15,761 bases of DNA from assembly GCA_023700825.1 (NCBI GenBank), contig JAMPYE010000035.1:1-15761 (forward strand). Direction: 5' to 3'. Each line of letters opens with the position of its first letter. The first letter of the stretch is position 1. The stretch is from Thermoanaerobaculia bacterium. GTDB lineage: Bacteria; Acidobacteriota; Thermoanaerobaculia; Gp7-AA8. The notes beneath the pieces are model-generated. The model did no database searches, was not told the origin of the DNA, and saw only the letters and a program-made list of their open reading frames with translations. Of the stretch, positions 6,633-13,509 are shown piece after piece. The position numbers and the translations under genes were made by a program.

Positions 6633-7004
6633 GTAAGAGGAGTGGTGTTCCGGGGCATTTCCCTACCCCCACGCGCAAAATTTCCCGGTCGTGGGCGTAG
6701 CTCTATGGCACACGCACGTGCTGCACGGAGCCCTCACTCCCTGTCGGCCTCTCCCGCGCTCACTCTGTTTACGACTGGACACCGCGGGACGACGGCGATT
6801 CGCGAACGGATGTCCATCGCCCGCGGCCGGAGCGAGTCTTACGGCAGGGCGGGGATGCCGCGCCGGTCGCGGGACAAACCGCTCCACATGCACGGGTTGC
6901 GCGGGCGTAGACGCGCAGCGGGACCGTTCGCGCGGTGTCAAAATCGATTGACGGATTGGCGAGATACTGGAAATACAGACACGCGAGCAGGCTCGCGTGT
7001 CTGA
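6633..7004. other. Intergenic region upstream of the AraC gene, right part of the inserted block
   Basis: This is about 370 bp of GC-rich DNA with open frames on both strands but no codon pattern or motif that I recognise as a gene. It should contain the promoter of the - strand AraC-subtilase operon, though no clear -35/-10 pair stands out. It ends in a strong hairpin at 6976-7003. The junction between inserted and duplicated DNA lies at or just after that hairpin. Confidence 0.4.
6976..7003. repeat. Perfect 12-bp stem palindrome (REP-like)
   Basis: CAGACACGCGAG at 6976-6987 and CTCGCGTGTCTG at 6992-7003 form an uninterrupted 12-bp stem with a 4-nt CAGG loop. The outer arms CAGACA/TGTCTG recur in the REPIN-like element at 10423-10530. 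It marks the right edge of the inserted block. It has no T-run, so it is more like a REP palindrome than an intrinsic terminator. Confidence 0.65.
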
Positions 7005-7050
7005 CGACGTCTCCGCAGTCAACCGGGCTGGCGGCGCCCCGGACGAAGCC

Positions 7051-7212
7051 GTGAGCGACGGCCTCGGAGTGCCTTCCGGCCCCTGGGTGGGAGCGGCGCT
7101 CCGCGCTGCGAGGCAGGCGGTGTTTGCCCGCGTGATCTCCACCGGAGAGGCGCCTGCTTTTGCGCGCCGGGCCGCGGTGGATTATCTTAGACGGCAAGAC
7201 CGGAACGAATGA
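7051..7212 (+). pseudogene. 3' fragment resembling the C-terminus of a CCA-adding enzyme/poly(A) polymerase
   Basis: The frame ending at TGA 7210-7212 encodes GLGVPSGPWVGAALRAARQA and then a stretch ending ARRAAVDYLRR. This resembles the C-terminal tail of class II tRNA nucleotidyltransferases/poly(A) polymerases, where an LG-(I/V)-PPGP-(x)-(V/I)-G motif precedes a helix and an EAL-ARR element. Upstream the open frame continues only to a stop at 6949 and runs into the palindrome at 6976-7003, so the catalytic part is absent. Its stop overlaps the next start as ATGA (7209-7212), the mark of an original operon. I read it as the cut-off 3' end of a gene whose intact copy should lie left of the window. 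An accidental open frame is the alternative. Confidence 0.5.
7158..7188 (+). promoter_or_regulatory. Possible promoter for the rsmD-phoH-ybeY operon
   Basis: A -10-like TATCTT at 7183-7188 lies about 19 nt after a weak -35 candidate TTTTGC (7158-7163). Transcription would start near 7195 and give a leader of about 14 nt before the ATG at 7209. Because the natural upstream gene is truncated here, an internal promoter such as this one would be needed for the operon. The -35 match is poor. Confidence 0.35.
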
Positions 7213-8015
7213 CGGCCCGTCGACTCATGAAGCTGGCGCTGGCCGCCGCAATCGCGGCGGTCGCCGCGGCGTCATCCGCTACTCCCAGCTCCGCGCAGGA
7301 CCGCGCCCCGATCCCGACGGAGCTCGGCACGGCCATCTCGATTCCGACGCCGGACGAGGGGCAGGTCGACAGGCGCAAGTACAACACTTCGGAGCTCAAC
7401 GGCGCGGCGCCCGCGATCGGCTCGCAGCTCATCGACGGCCGCCTCCCGCGGCCCGTCCTCGACTATGTCGCGAAGTCGGCCGCCTCGATGCAGCGGATCT
7501 CGTTCTTCGAGGGCGGGCTCGTCGTGGTCCACATGGAGGCCGGGGGCGCGCGGCTGCGAAAGCGGGTCCGCTTTCCGGCCGGTGCGGTCGACGTCTACCT
7601 CGGCCTGCTGAGCCCGTCGCAGATAGACATGCTCGCAAAGAACGACCAGGGGCTCTCGATCGCGAACGAGCGAAGCTTCCTCCGCCGCTACCGCGACGAT
7701 GGCACGCCGGTCGAGATCGCCTTCTCCAACTCCCGGATCCTGCCTGCCGAGATCCAGCGCCTTCGAACCGTGCTCGACGACCTCGTGAGGATCCTCGCCG
7801 AGGACCGCGAGGTCACCAATCCGATGATCGCCTACACGCCGCGTCTCGGAGACAGGCTCATTGGCGAGGACCAGCAGCTCTACAAGGTGACGGCGATCAA
7901 CAACCAGGGGGCGATGCTCGAGCTGACGTCGACGCGCGACCCGGTCAAGATCTTCGTGGCGACCAAGGACGTGTTCACGTACTTTCACGCGGTGCTCGGC
8001 CGGGACGTCGACTGA
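7209..8015 (+). CDS. Secreted protein of unknown function (complete right copy)
   Basis: This is a 268-residue protein with an N-terminal signal sequence (KLALAAAIAAVAAASSATPS, cleavage near SSAQ). The mature part contains a short Pro/Thr/Asp-rich linker and then mixed alpha/beta sequence without a motif I recognise. The first ATG at 7209 overlaps the preceding stop as ATGA; an ATG at 7227 would also leave a normal signal peptide (MKLALAA). It ends 3 nt before the rsmD start, so the two are co-transcribed. Its last 45 codons are duplicated at 1-138. The link to rsmD and to a tRNA-processing-like gene end is positional only; function unknown. Confidence 0.8.
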   Translation: MTARRLMKLALAAAIAAVAAASSATPSSAQDRAPIPTELGTAISIPTPDEGQVDRRKYNTSELNGAAPAIGSQLIDGRLPRPVLDYVAKSAASMQRISFFEGGLVVVHMEAGGARLRKRVRFPAGAVDVYLGLLSPSQIDMLAKNDQGLSIANERSFLRRYRDDGTPVEIAFSNSRILPAEIQRLRTVLDDLVRILAEDREVTNPMIAYTPRLGDRLIGEDQQLYKVTAINNQGAMLELTSTRDPVKIFVATKDVFTYFHAVLGRDVD

Positions 8016-8018
8016 TCG

Positions 8019-8582
8019 ATGCCCGGAATCCGCGTGACAGGAGGATCGCTTCGCGGACGACGGATTCAGCTGCCCCGGGGTGTCGCGGTCCGGCCCACGT
8101 CGGATCGCGCGCGCCAGGCGTACTTCAACATCGTGAGCTCGCGCGTCGCCGGGGCACGATTCCTCGACCTGTTCGCGGGGACGGGCATCTTCTCGATCGA
8201 GGCGATCTCGCGCGGCGCGGAGCAGGCGATCGCGATCGACGAGTCGCACAAAGGAGCCGCGGCGATCGCCGGAATCGCGAAGGAGTGGGATCTCCCGCTC
8301 GACGCGCGGGCGGGGACGCTTCCCGCGGCGCTTGGGGCGGTCGCGGCAGATCCGCCGTTCGATCTCGTCTACGCCGATCCGCCCTACGACGCGCAGCTCG
8401 ATGCCTCGACGCTCCGGGCAATCGACGCGAAGGTTCCGCTCGCCGATGGCGCGATCGTCGCGATCGAGCATCGCGCGGGGCCGACGGAGCTCGGCCGGCT
8501 GGAGCTGTCGCGGCTCCGTTTCACGCGCGACGTCCGCTACGGGAATGTCGCAATCGCGTTTTTCGATCTGGCGGGCGAATGA
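8019..8582 (+). CDS. rsmD: 16S rRNA (guanine966-N2)-methyltransferase RsmD
   Basis: This is a 187-residue, full-length member of the RsmD family, which methylates N2 of G966 in 16S rRNA using S-adenosylmethionine during 30S assembly in the cytoplasm. Visible motifs are the N-terminal RVTGGSLRGRR and RPTSDRARQAYFN blocks typical of the family, SAM-binding motif I LDLFAGTG (residues 49-56) and catalytic DPPYD (120-124). It starts 3 nt after the upstream gene and overlaps the rhodanese gene by 4 nt (ATGA at 8579-8582). Its first 46 codons are repeated at 142-281, but this copy is intact and should be the working gene. Confidence 0.95.
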   Translation: MPGIRVTGGSLRGRRIQLPRGVAVRPTSDRARQAYFNIVSSRVAGARFLDLFAGTGIFSIEAISRGAEQAIAIDESHKGAAAIAGIAKEWDLPLDARAGTLPAALGAVAADPPFDLVYADPPYDAQLDASTLRAIDAKVPLADGAIVAIEHRAGPTELGRLELSRLRFTRDVRYGNVAIAFFDLAGE

Positions 8583-8902
8583 ACGACGACCTCGAGATCG
8601 GATGCGAAGAGCTCTCCTCGCGTCTCGCGGCCGACGACGACATCTTCCTTCTCGACGTGCGCCAGGCCTGGGAGCGCGAGTTGGCGCGAATCGACGGGAG
8701 CACGTTGATCGCGCTGCACACCCTCCAGGCGCGCGTCATGGAGATTCCCCGCGACCGCGAAGTGGTCGCGTACTGTCATCATGGAATGCGATCGCTCGCG
8801 GCGGCGGAATTCCTCCGGCAGGAGGGCTTCCGCGCGCGATCGCTCAAAGGCGGGATCGACCACTGGTCGATCGCAGTGGACCCCACGACACCGAGGTACT
8901 GA
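8579..8902 (+). CDS. Single-domain rhodanese-like sulfurtransferase
   Basis: This is a 107-residue protein made of one rhodanese domain: FLLDVRQAWERELARI near the N-terminus (CH2A-like), active-site loop YCHHGMRS with the catalytic Cys, and LKGGIDHWS at the end. Such domains carry sulfur as a persulfide on the loop cysteine; donor and acceptor are not evident here. The ATG overlaps the rsmD stop by 4 nt, and its own stop directly abuts the phoH start, so it sits inside a tightly coupled operon of RNA-related genes. A longer open frame extends upstream to 7160 but has no protein-like sequence before residue M at 8579, so the short start is used. Confidence 0.9.
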   Translation: MNDDLEIGCEELSSRLAADDDIFLLDVRQAWERELARIDGSTLIALHTLQARVMEIPRDREVVAYCHHGMRSLAAAEFLRQEGFRARSLKGGIDHWSIAVDPTTPRY

Positions 8903-9940
8903 ATGGGATCGAACGACTTGCGTGTGACGGACAATGGCGGCCTCAGCATTGCACTTGCCGAAGGCTCGGTGACGAACACTCTGTTCGGAGTCCACGACGA
9001 GAATCTGCGTCTCGTCGAGGACGCCTTCGGCGTGAGGATCTCCGCGCGCGGGAGCGAGCTCTACCTTCGCGGCGACGAGCCCAACTCGCAGGCCGCGGGG
9101 AAAGTTCTCACCGAGATGCAGACCCTGATCGAACGGGGCTACCCCGTCACGCGAAACGAGATGATCACCGCGGTTCGCGTGGTGAGCGAGGACCCGTCGG
9201 TCAGCCTGCTCGACTTCTTCCTCGACGATCGCGATCGATCGGCTGCCCGCCGCGCGGCGACTCCCAGGAACCTCGCGCAGAAGATGTACATGCAGGCGAT
9301 CGAAGAGCACGACATGACGTTCGCGCTCGGCCCAGCGGGCACCGGCAAGACCTTTCTCGCGGTCGCCGTCGCCGCCGCGGCGCTCAACAACCGCACGATC
9401 AAGCGGATCATCCTCTGCCGCCCTGCCGTCGAGGCGGGTGAGAAGCTCGGCTTCCTCCCCGGCGATCTCGCCGAGAAGATCAACCCGTACCTGCGCCCGC
9501 TCTACGACGCGCTCTACGACCTGATCGGCTTCGAGAAAGTCTCGAAGCTGCTCGAACGGAACATCATCGAGATCGCGCCGCTCGCGTTCATGCGCGGCCG
9601 TACGCTCAGCGACGCGTTCATCATCCTCGACGAGGCGCAGAACACCACGCCGGAGCAGATGAAGATGTTTCTCACGCGCCTCGGATTCGGATCGAAGGCG
9701 GTCATCACCGGCGACGTGACGCAGACGGACCTTCCCGAAGGGAAGAAGTCGGGGCTCCAGGTCTCGGTCGAGATCCTCGGCGCCGTGAATGGCATCCACG
9801 TCTTCCAGTTCACCGACAAGGACGTCGTCCGGCATCCTCTCGTTGGCCGCATCGTCACGGCATACGAAAAGCGCGAGCGCGACGAGAATGCCGCCAGGGA
9901 GAAGAAGCGTGAAGCACAGAACGGCGAAGCAGCCGACTGA
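8903..9940 (+). CDS. ybeZ: PhoH-like ATPase YbeZ
   Basis: This is a 345-residue PhoH-family P-loop NTPase. An N-terminal KH-like RNA-binding region (roughly residues 18-80) is followed by the ATPase domain, with Walker A GPAGTGKT at 143-150 and Walker B FIILDEAQN around 239-247. The LCRPAVEAGEKLGFLPGDL segment and the TGDVTQTDLP motif are characteristic of the family. YbeZ works with the endoribonuclease YbeY in rRNA maturation and ribosome quality control. Here the two genes overlap, ybeY starting 32 nt before this stop, as in many bacteria. It begins immediately after the rhodanese stop. Confidence 0.95.
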   Translation: MGSNDLRVTDNGGLSIALAEGSVTNTLFGVHDENLRLVEDAFGVRISARGSELYLRGDEPNSQAAGKVLTEMQTLIERGYPVTRNEMITAVRVVSEDPSVSLLDFFLDDRDRSAARRAATPRNLAQKMYMQAIEEHDMTFALGPAGTGKTFLAVAVAAAALNNRTIKRIILCRPAVEAGEKLGFLPGDLAEKINPYLRPLYDALYDLIGFEKVSKLLERNIIEIAPLAFMRGRTLSDAFIILDEAQNTTPEQMKMFLTRLGFGSKAVITGDVTQTDLPEGKKSGLQVSVEILGAVNGIHVFQFTDKDVVRHPLVGRIVTAYEKRERDENAAREKKREAQNGEAAD

Positions 9941-10382
9941 CGTCGACGTCAGCGGAACGGCAGTTCGCGGCCTGCCGCGGAAGGAAATCGGCTCGTTCGT
10001 TCGCCGCTGCCTCGCGCGGCTCGACGCCGCCGGCGCCATTCCGCGGCCCGTCGAAGAGGTCTCGATCGCCTTCGTCGACGACCTCGCGATGCGGCAACTC
10101 AACCGCGCCTACCGCGGGAAGAACAAGACCACGGACGTGCTCACCTTCGCGGGCCTCGACATCGATTCCGCCGGCGTCGGTGATCACTCGCTCGGCGAGA
10201 TCGTGATCTCGATTCCACAGGCGCGCCGCCAGGCCCGCGAGCAACGGCATTCGCTGGCGACCGAGGTTCGCTACCTGCTTCTTCACGGGCTCATCCACGC
10301 CCTCGGCTTCGACCACGAAACGGACGACGGAGAGATGGACGAGCTCGAGACGAGAATCCGCACAAAGGTCGGGCTGGAGTAG
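9909..10382 (+). CDS. ybeY: Endoribonuclease YbeY (rRNA maturation factor)
   Basis: This is a 157-residue metal-dependent endoribonuclease acting in 16S rRNA 3'-end processing and 70S quality control. The zinc site HGLIHALGFDH (His126, His130, His136) is intact, as are the NRAYRGKNKTTDVLTF and SLGEIVIS blocks upstream of it. The GTG at 9909 is chosen because GGGAG lies 7 nt upstream and the protein then has family-typical length. An ATG at 9888 in the same frame is the alternative, and the open frame further upstream is a shadow of ybeZ. It is the last gene of the operon; a REPIN-like palindromic region follows. Confidence 0.95.
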   Translation: MKHRTAKQPTDVDVSGTAVRGLPRKEIGSFVRRCLARLDAAGAIPRPVEEVSIAFVDDLAMRQLNRAYRGKNKTTDVLTFAGLDIDSAGVGDHSLGEIVISIPQARRQAREQRHSLATEVRYLLLHGLIHALGFDHETDDGEMDELETRIRTKVGLE

Positions 10383-10584
10383 GCAGGGCAGGCCAAAGGT
10401 CAGAGGTCAAAGCAGGCAGGGAATGTGGCGCAGGCACTCTTGCCTGCGCGTCGCCGAAGGCGACTCACTGAGCGCAGTTGTGAATACGCGGCGCCTCGCG
10501 CCGCCGCAGACATGAGTGTCTGCGCCACATCAACTCGTTGCCGCCTGCTTTGGCCTATGCCCTTTGACCTGCCTCTCGTCTGGC
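10383..10584. repeat. REPIN/MITE-like palindromic element in its intergenic arms
   Basis: The core at 10423-10530 has 10-bp perfect terminal inverted repeats (ATGTGGCGCA/TGCGCCACAT). It encloses four hairpins: 10428-10449 (9-bp stem), 10450-10464 (6 bp), 10488-10504 (7 bp) and 10505-10524 (8 bp). The outer two hairpins are the same motif in opposite orientation, with paired base changes: CAGGCA..TGCCTG in one, CAGACA..TGTCTG in the other. Further out, GTCAAAGCAGGC at 10406-10417 pairs with GCCTGCTTTGGC at 10543-10554, so the imperfect palindrome extends towards both neighbouring stop codons. It lies between convergent genes and may also stop transcription from both sides. Confidence 0.75.
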
Positions 10585-11721
10585 CTACGTCAACTCCACG
10601 ATTCCATCGCGCCGGAGCTTGCGGAAAATCAGCAGGGAATCGATCTCCCGGAGCGGGCTGATCTTCAGGATCGAGCCGATATCCCACACTCCGTTGATGC
10701 GCGAGATCATGAAACCCTCGTTGGGCGTGAAGTTCATCTGGCTGATCTCGTCGAAGTTCTTCACCAGGCGCGGGACCTTCTTCCCGAGGATGCCTTCTCC
10801 CTCGAGCGTGTTCAGGATCGATGCCGTTGCCCCCTTGAGCGCGCTCGCGACCTTCGCGTTCGTCGGATCGACATTCTGCGCTGCCTTGAGCATCCGGAGC
10901 ACCTTCTCGAAGTCGCCCGTCTTCAGCGCCTCCTGCGCGTGCGTCAGCAACGAACCGATCTCGTCCTCTTCCGTCCGGATCGCGCGCACCTCGGCGCTCG
11001 GCGTCGGTGTCGCAGGGCGTTTCGTCGGTGCAACGATGCGCATCGCGCCCGACTCGACGAAGCTGTAGATCGTCTTCGCGACCTGGAAATGCGACGAGCG
11101 GCTCTCGAGAATCAGTTCCTCGATCGACCGTTGTCCGTTGACCGCCGCCAGGATGCGTCGCGGCACTTCGGGGAGCGCGTCGACGTCGATCGGCGACTCC
11201 AGGACCGGAATCGAATCGCGTCCCGGGATCAGTCTCGTGATGCGCTGCCACTCGTCGATCCGCCGCGAGCCCTCCATGATGATGCCCGTGACGTCGACCT
11301 GGAGCGGCACCATTTCCATCGCCGGAAGGTCGTCGTCGATGAAGTGAAACTCCGCCTCCTTCCAGAGAAAGATGTCGTAGATCGATTCGGCGGCCTTCTC
11401 ACGCATCAGCCGCCCGAGCTCGGCCTCCGGGACGATTCCGAGATCGACGAGGATCCTGCCCAGCAGCCGCCTCGACTTCGCCTGCTCCTGCATGGCCGTC
11501 GTGAGCTGTTCCTCGCTGATGAAACCGTGACTCATCAGGAACTGGCCGAGATATTCGCGAGGGTCGCTCGACGCGGAAGAGATCACGCGGCCGTCGCGGA
11601 GGAAGATCTTCTTCTCGATTCCGTTCGCCGAGAGGACCAGCGTCCCGGTCTTTTGCGCGAAGTTCAGCCACTGGAGCAGATCTCCCGGCGTCATCGTGCG
11701 GAGGTTTCCCGAGATTCCCAT
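10585..11721 (-). CDS. DUF4388 (PATAN-like) domain protein, probable regulatory/signalling protein
   Basis: This is a 378-residue cytoplasmic protein. Residues ~1-60 (GISGNLRTMTPGDLLQWLNF, then KTGTLVLS and FLRDGRVISSAS) match DUF4388/PATAN domains, found in response-regulator-like and gliding/motility regulators. Next comes a helical segment YLGQFLMSHGFISEEQL and LGRILVDLGIVPEAEL, similar to the N-terminal domain of GspE/PilB-type proteins. After that come a winged-helix-like block (RSIEELILESR..VAKTIYSFVESG), a helical TPR-like stretch (HAQEALKTGDFEKVLRML) and a conserved C-terminal tail. The start at 11721 is preferred over GTG 11787 because a -10 hexamer lies just upstream of it, inside the longer frame. 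It is divergent from the mutase gene. The exact role is unknown. Confidence 0.8.
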   Translation of the reverse strand: MGISGNLRTMTPGDLLQWLNFAQKTGTLVLSANGIEKKIFLRDGRVISSASSDPREYLGQFLMSHGFISEEQLTTAMQEQAKSRRLLGRILVDLGIVPEAELGRLMREKAAESIYDIFLWKEAEFHFIDDDLPAMEMVPLQVDVTGIIMEGSRRIDEWQRITRLIPGRDSIPVLESPIDVDALPEVPRRILAAVNGQRSIEELILESRSSHFQVAKTIYSFVESGAMRIVAPTKRPATPTPSAEVRAIRTEEDEIGSLLTHAQEALKTGDFEKVLRMLKAAQNVDPTNAKVASALKGATASILNTLEGEGILGKKVPRLVKNFDEISQMNFTPNEGFMISRINGVWDIGSILKISPLREIDSLLIFRKLRRDGIVELT

Positions 11722-11735
11722 CGTCGCGACTTGCG

Positions 11736-11741
11736 ATTCTA
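11736..11741 (-). promoter_or_regulatory. -10 box of the DUF4388 gene
   Basis: TAGAAT on the - strand (5 of 6 matches to TATAAT) lies 14 nt before the ATG at 11721, predicting a leader of only about 8 nt. It decides the start codon: translation from GTG 11787 would require transcription from further upstream. No good -35 is visible. Confidence 0.5.
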
Positions 11742-11833
11742 TCAACGGCGTCGGCGAAATGCCCCGGGTCGCTGTGATTGACGCCACGCAGGGCGATGAG
11801 ATCGCTCAACGAGAGGCGCCACCCCGCCGACGA

Positions 11834-11839
11834 TACAAT
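11834..11839 (+). promoter_or_regulatory. -10 box of the mutase gene
   Basis: TACAAT (5 of 6 matches) is followed after 9 nt by an in-frame ATG at 11849. Transcription would start around 11846, so either the mRNA is leaderless (start 11849) or it has a 27-nt leader carrying GGGAGCGGG before the ATG at 11873. No -35 is evident. Confidence 0.5.
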
Positions 11840-11872
11840 GACGCAGGCATGACACGTGCCGGGAGCGGGACC

Positions 11873-13501
11873 ATGACCGAAAAGACGAAAGAACCGGGCG
11901 AATCAAAATCTGTCACGACCAGTTCGGGGCTCGAAATTCCCGTTGCCTACGACGCCCGGTCGCTGCGCGACCGCGGCTTCGACCCCGCGCGCGACCTGGG
12001 CGACGCGGGAGAGTTTCCATTCACGCGCGGCGTCCAGCCGACGATGTACCGCGGGCGCCACTGGACGATGCGCCAGTACGCCGGCTTCTCCACGGCCCGG
12101 GAATCGAACGAACGCTATCGCTACCTGCTCGAGCGCGGAACGACGGGGCTCTCCGTCGCGTTCGACCTTCCCACGCAGATCGGAATGGACTCGGACCACC
12201 CGATGGCGCGCGGTGAAGTCGGCAAGGTCGGCGTCGCGATCGACTCGGTCGAGGACATGGAGACCCTCCTCGACGGGCTGCCACTCGACAGGATCTCGGT
12301 CTCGATGACCATCAACGCTCCGGCGTCGATCCTCCTGGCCATGGTGCTCGTCGTCGCGGAGCGGCGCGGGATTGCCTGGAGCAAGCTGAACGGGACGATC
12401 CAGAACGACATTCTCAAGGAGTACGCGGCGCGCGGGACTTACATCTTCCCGCCGAAGCCGTCACTCCGGCTCGTCACCGACATCTTCGAGTTCTGCTCGA
12501 AGGAGGTTCCGCGCTGGAACACGATCTCGGTGTCGGGCTACCACATCCGCGAGGCCGGTTCGACCGCAGTGCAGGAGGTCGCGTTCACGTTGGCGAACGG
12601 GCTCGAGTACGTCCGTGCCGCCGTCGCCCGCGGGCTCGACGTCGATTCGTTCGCCCCGCGGATCTCGTTCTTCTTCAACGCACACAACAACCTGCTCGAG
12701 GAAGTCGCGAAGTTCCGTGCCGCGAGGAAGCTCTGGGCCGAGCTCATGCGCGAGCGTTTCGCGCCGAAGAGCCCGAAGTCGCTCGCGCTCCGCTTCCACG
12801 CGCAGACCGCAGGCTCGACGCTCACGGCGCAACAACCGGAGAATAACGTCGTCCGGGTCGCGTACCAGGCACTTGCCGCCGTGCTTGGCGGCTGCCAGTC
12901 GCTCCACACGAATTCGCGCGACGAGGCGCTCGCGCTCCCGACCGAGGATTCGGTCCGGATCGCCCTGCGCACCCAGCAGATCCTCGCCTACGAGGCGGGA
13001 GTGACGATGACGGTCGACCCACTCGCCGGATCCTATGCCGTCGAGGCGCTGACGCTCGACATCGAGCGGGAGGCGCGTGCCCTGATCGCGAGGCTCGACG
13101 AGATGGGAGGGGCGCTCGCGGCGATCGAAACCGGCTTCGTTCAGGGTGAAATCGGCGACTCGGCGTACAAGGCACAACGTGCGATCGAGGATCACGCCGA
13201 CGTCGTCGTCGGCGTCAACGAATTCGCCGAGAACGAGGGGCTTTCGCTGCCAATCCTGAAGATCGACGAGGCGGTCGAGCGCGACCAGGTGGCACGCCTC
13301 GTGGAATTCCGACGGCAGCGCGATGCTTCGACCATGCAGGAACCGCATCGCCGGGCGCTCGAGGAGCTCGACCGCGTGGCGGTAGGCGGTGACAACCTGA
13401 TGCCGGCCATCGTCGAAGCCGTCCGGCGAAACTCCACGGTCGGCGAGATCGTATCCACTCTCACGAAGACGTTCGGAGAGCACCAGGACCAGGGATTCTA
13501 A
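11873..13501 (+). CDS. Methylmalonyl-CoA mutase, large (catalytic) subunit without B12 domain
   Basis: This is a 542-residue TIM-barrel subunit of an adenosylcobalamin-dependent acyl-CoA mutase, interconverting (R)-methylmalonyl-CoA and succinyl-CoA in propionate/branched-chain metabolism. Mapped on the Propionibacterium enzyme, the substrate residues are kept: Arg52 and Tyr59 in TRGVQPTMY (Arg82/Tyr89), Gln177 and Arg187 in TIQNDILKEYAARGTY (Gln197/Arg207), and His224 in SGYHIREAG (His244). Tyr plus Arg is the methylmalonyl-type signature; isobutyryl- and hydroxyisobutyryl-CoA mutases change these positions. The C-terminal cobalamin-binding domain (DxHxxG) is absent, so a separate ~140-residue small subunit must be encoded elsewhere. 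The start at 11873 has GGAG 7 nt upstream; ATG 11849 is the leaderless alternative. Confidence 0.9.
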   Translation: MTEKTKEPGESKSVTTSSGLEIPVAYDARSLRDRGFDPARDLGDAGEFPFTRGVQPTMYRGRHWTMRQYAGFSTARESNERYRYLLERGTTGLSVAFDLPTQIGMDSDHPMARGEVGKVGVAIDSVEDMETLLDGLPLDRISVSMTINAPASILLAMVLVVAERRGIAWSKLNGTIQNDILKEYAARGTYIFPPKPSLRLVTDIFEFCSKEVPRWNTISVSGYHIREAGSTAVQEVAFTLANGLEYVRAAVARGLDVDSFAPRISFFFNAHNNLLEEVAKFRAARKLWAELMRERFAPKSPKSLALRFHAQTAGSTLTAQQPENNVVRVAYQALAAVLGGCQSLHTNSRDEALALPTEDSVRIALRTQQILAYEAGVTMTVDPLAGSYAVEALTLDIEREARALIARLDEMGGALAAIETGFVQGEIGDSAYKAQRAIEDHADVVVGVNEFAENEGLSLPILKIDEAVERDQVARLVEFRRQRDASTMQEPHRRALEELDRVAVGGDNLMPAIVEAVRRNSTVGEIVSTLTKTFGEHQDQGF

Positions 13502-13509
13502 AGACCACG

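Noticed and set aside
6663..7142. 159-codon open frame on the - strand upstream of the AraC gene
   Set aside because: It is Pro/Arg/Ser-rich with no motif, crosses the palindrome and the cca-like tail, and is probably not coding.
7272..8471. 399-codon open frame on the - strand
   Set aside because: It is a shadow of the + strand genes caused by high GC at third positions, with no motif, and is opposite intact rsmD.
7160..8578. Very long + frame running into the rhodanese gene (580 codons in total)
   Set aside because: The part before 8579 is an Arg/Gly/Ala-rich shadow of the secreted-protein gene and rsmD; only the last 107 codons look like a protein.
8537..10102. 521-codon open frame on the - strand
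   Set aside because: It is antisense to rhodanese, ybeZ and ybeY, which all have intact family motifs.
10516..11781. 421-codon open frame on the + strand
   Set aside because: It is an Arg/Asp/Leu-rich shadow of the DUF4388 gene on the other strand.
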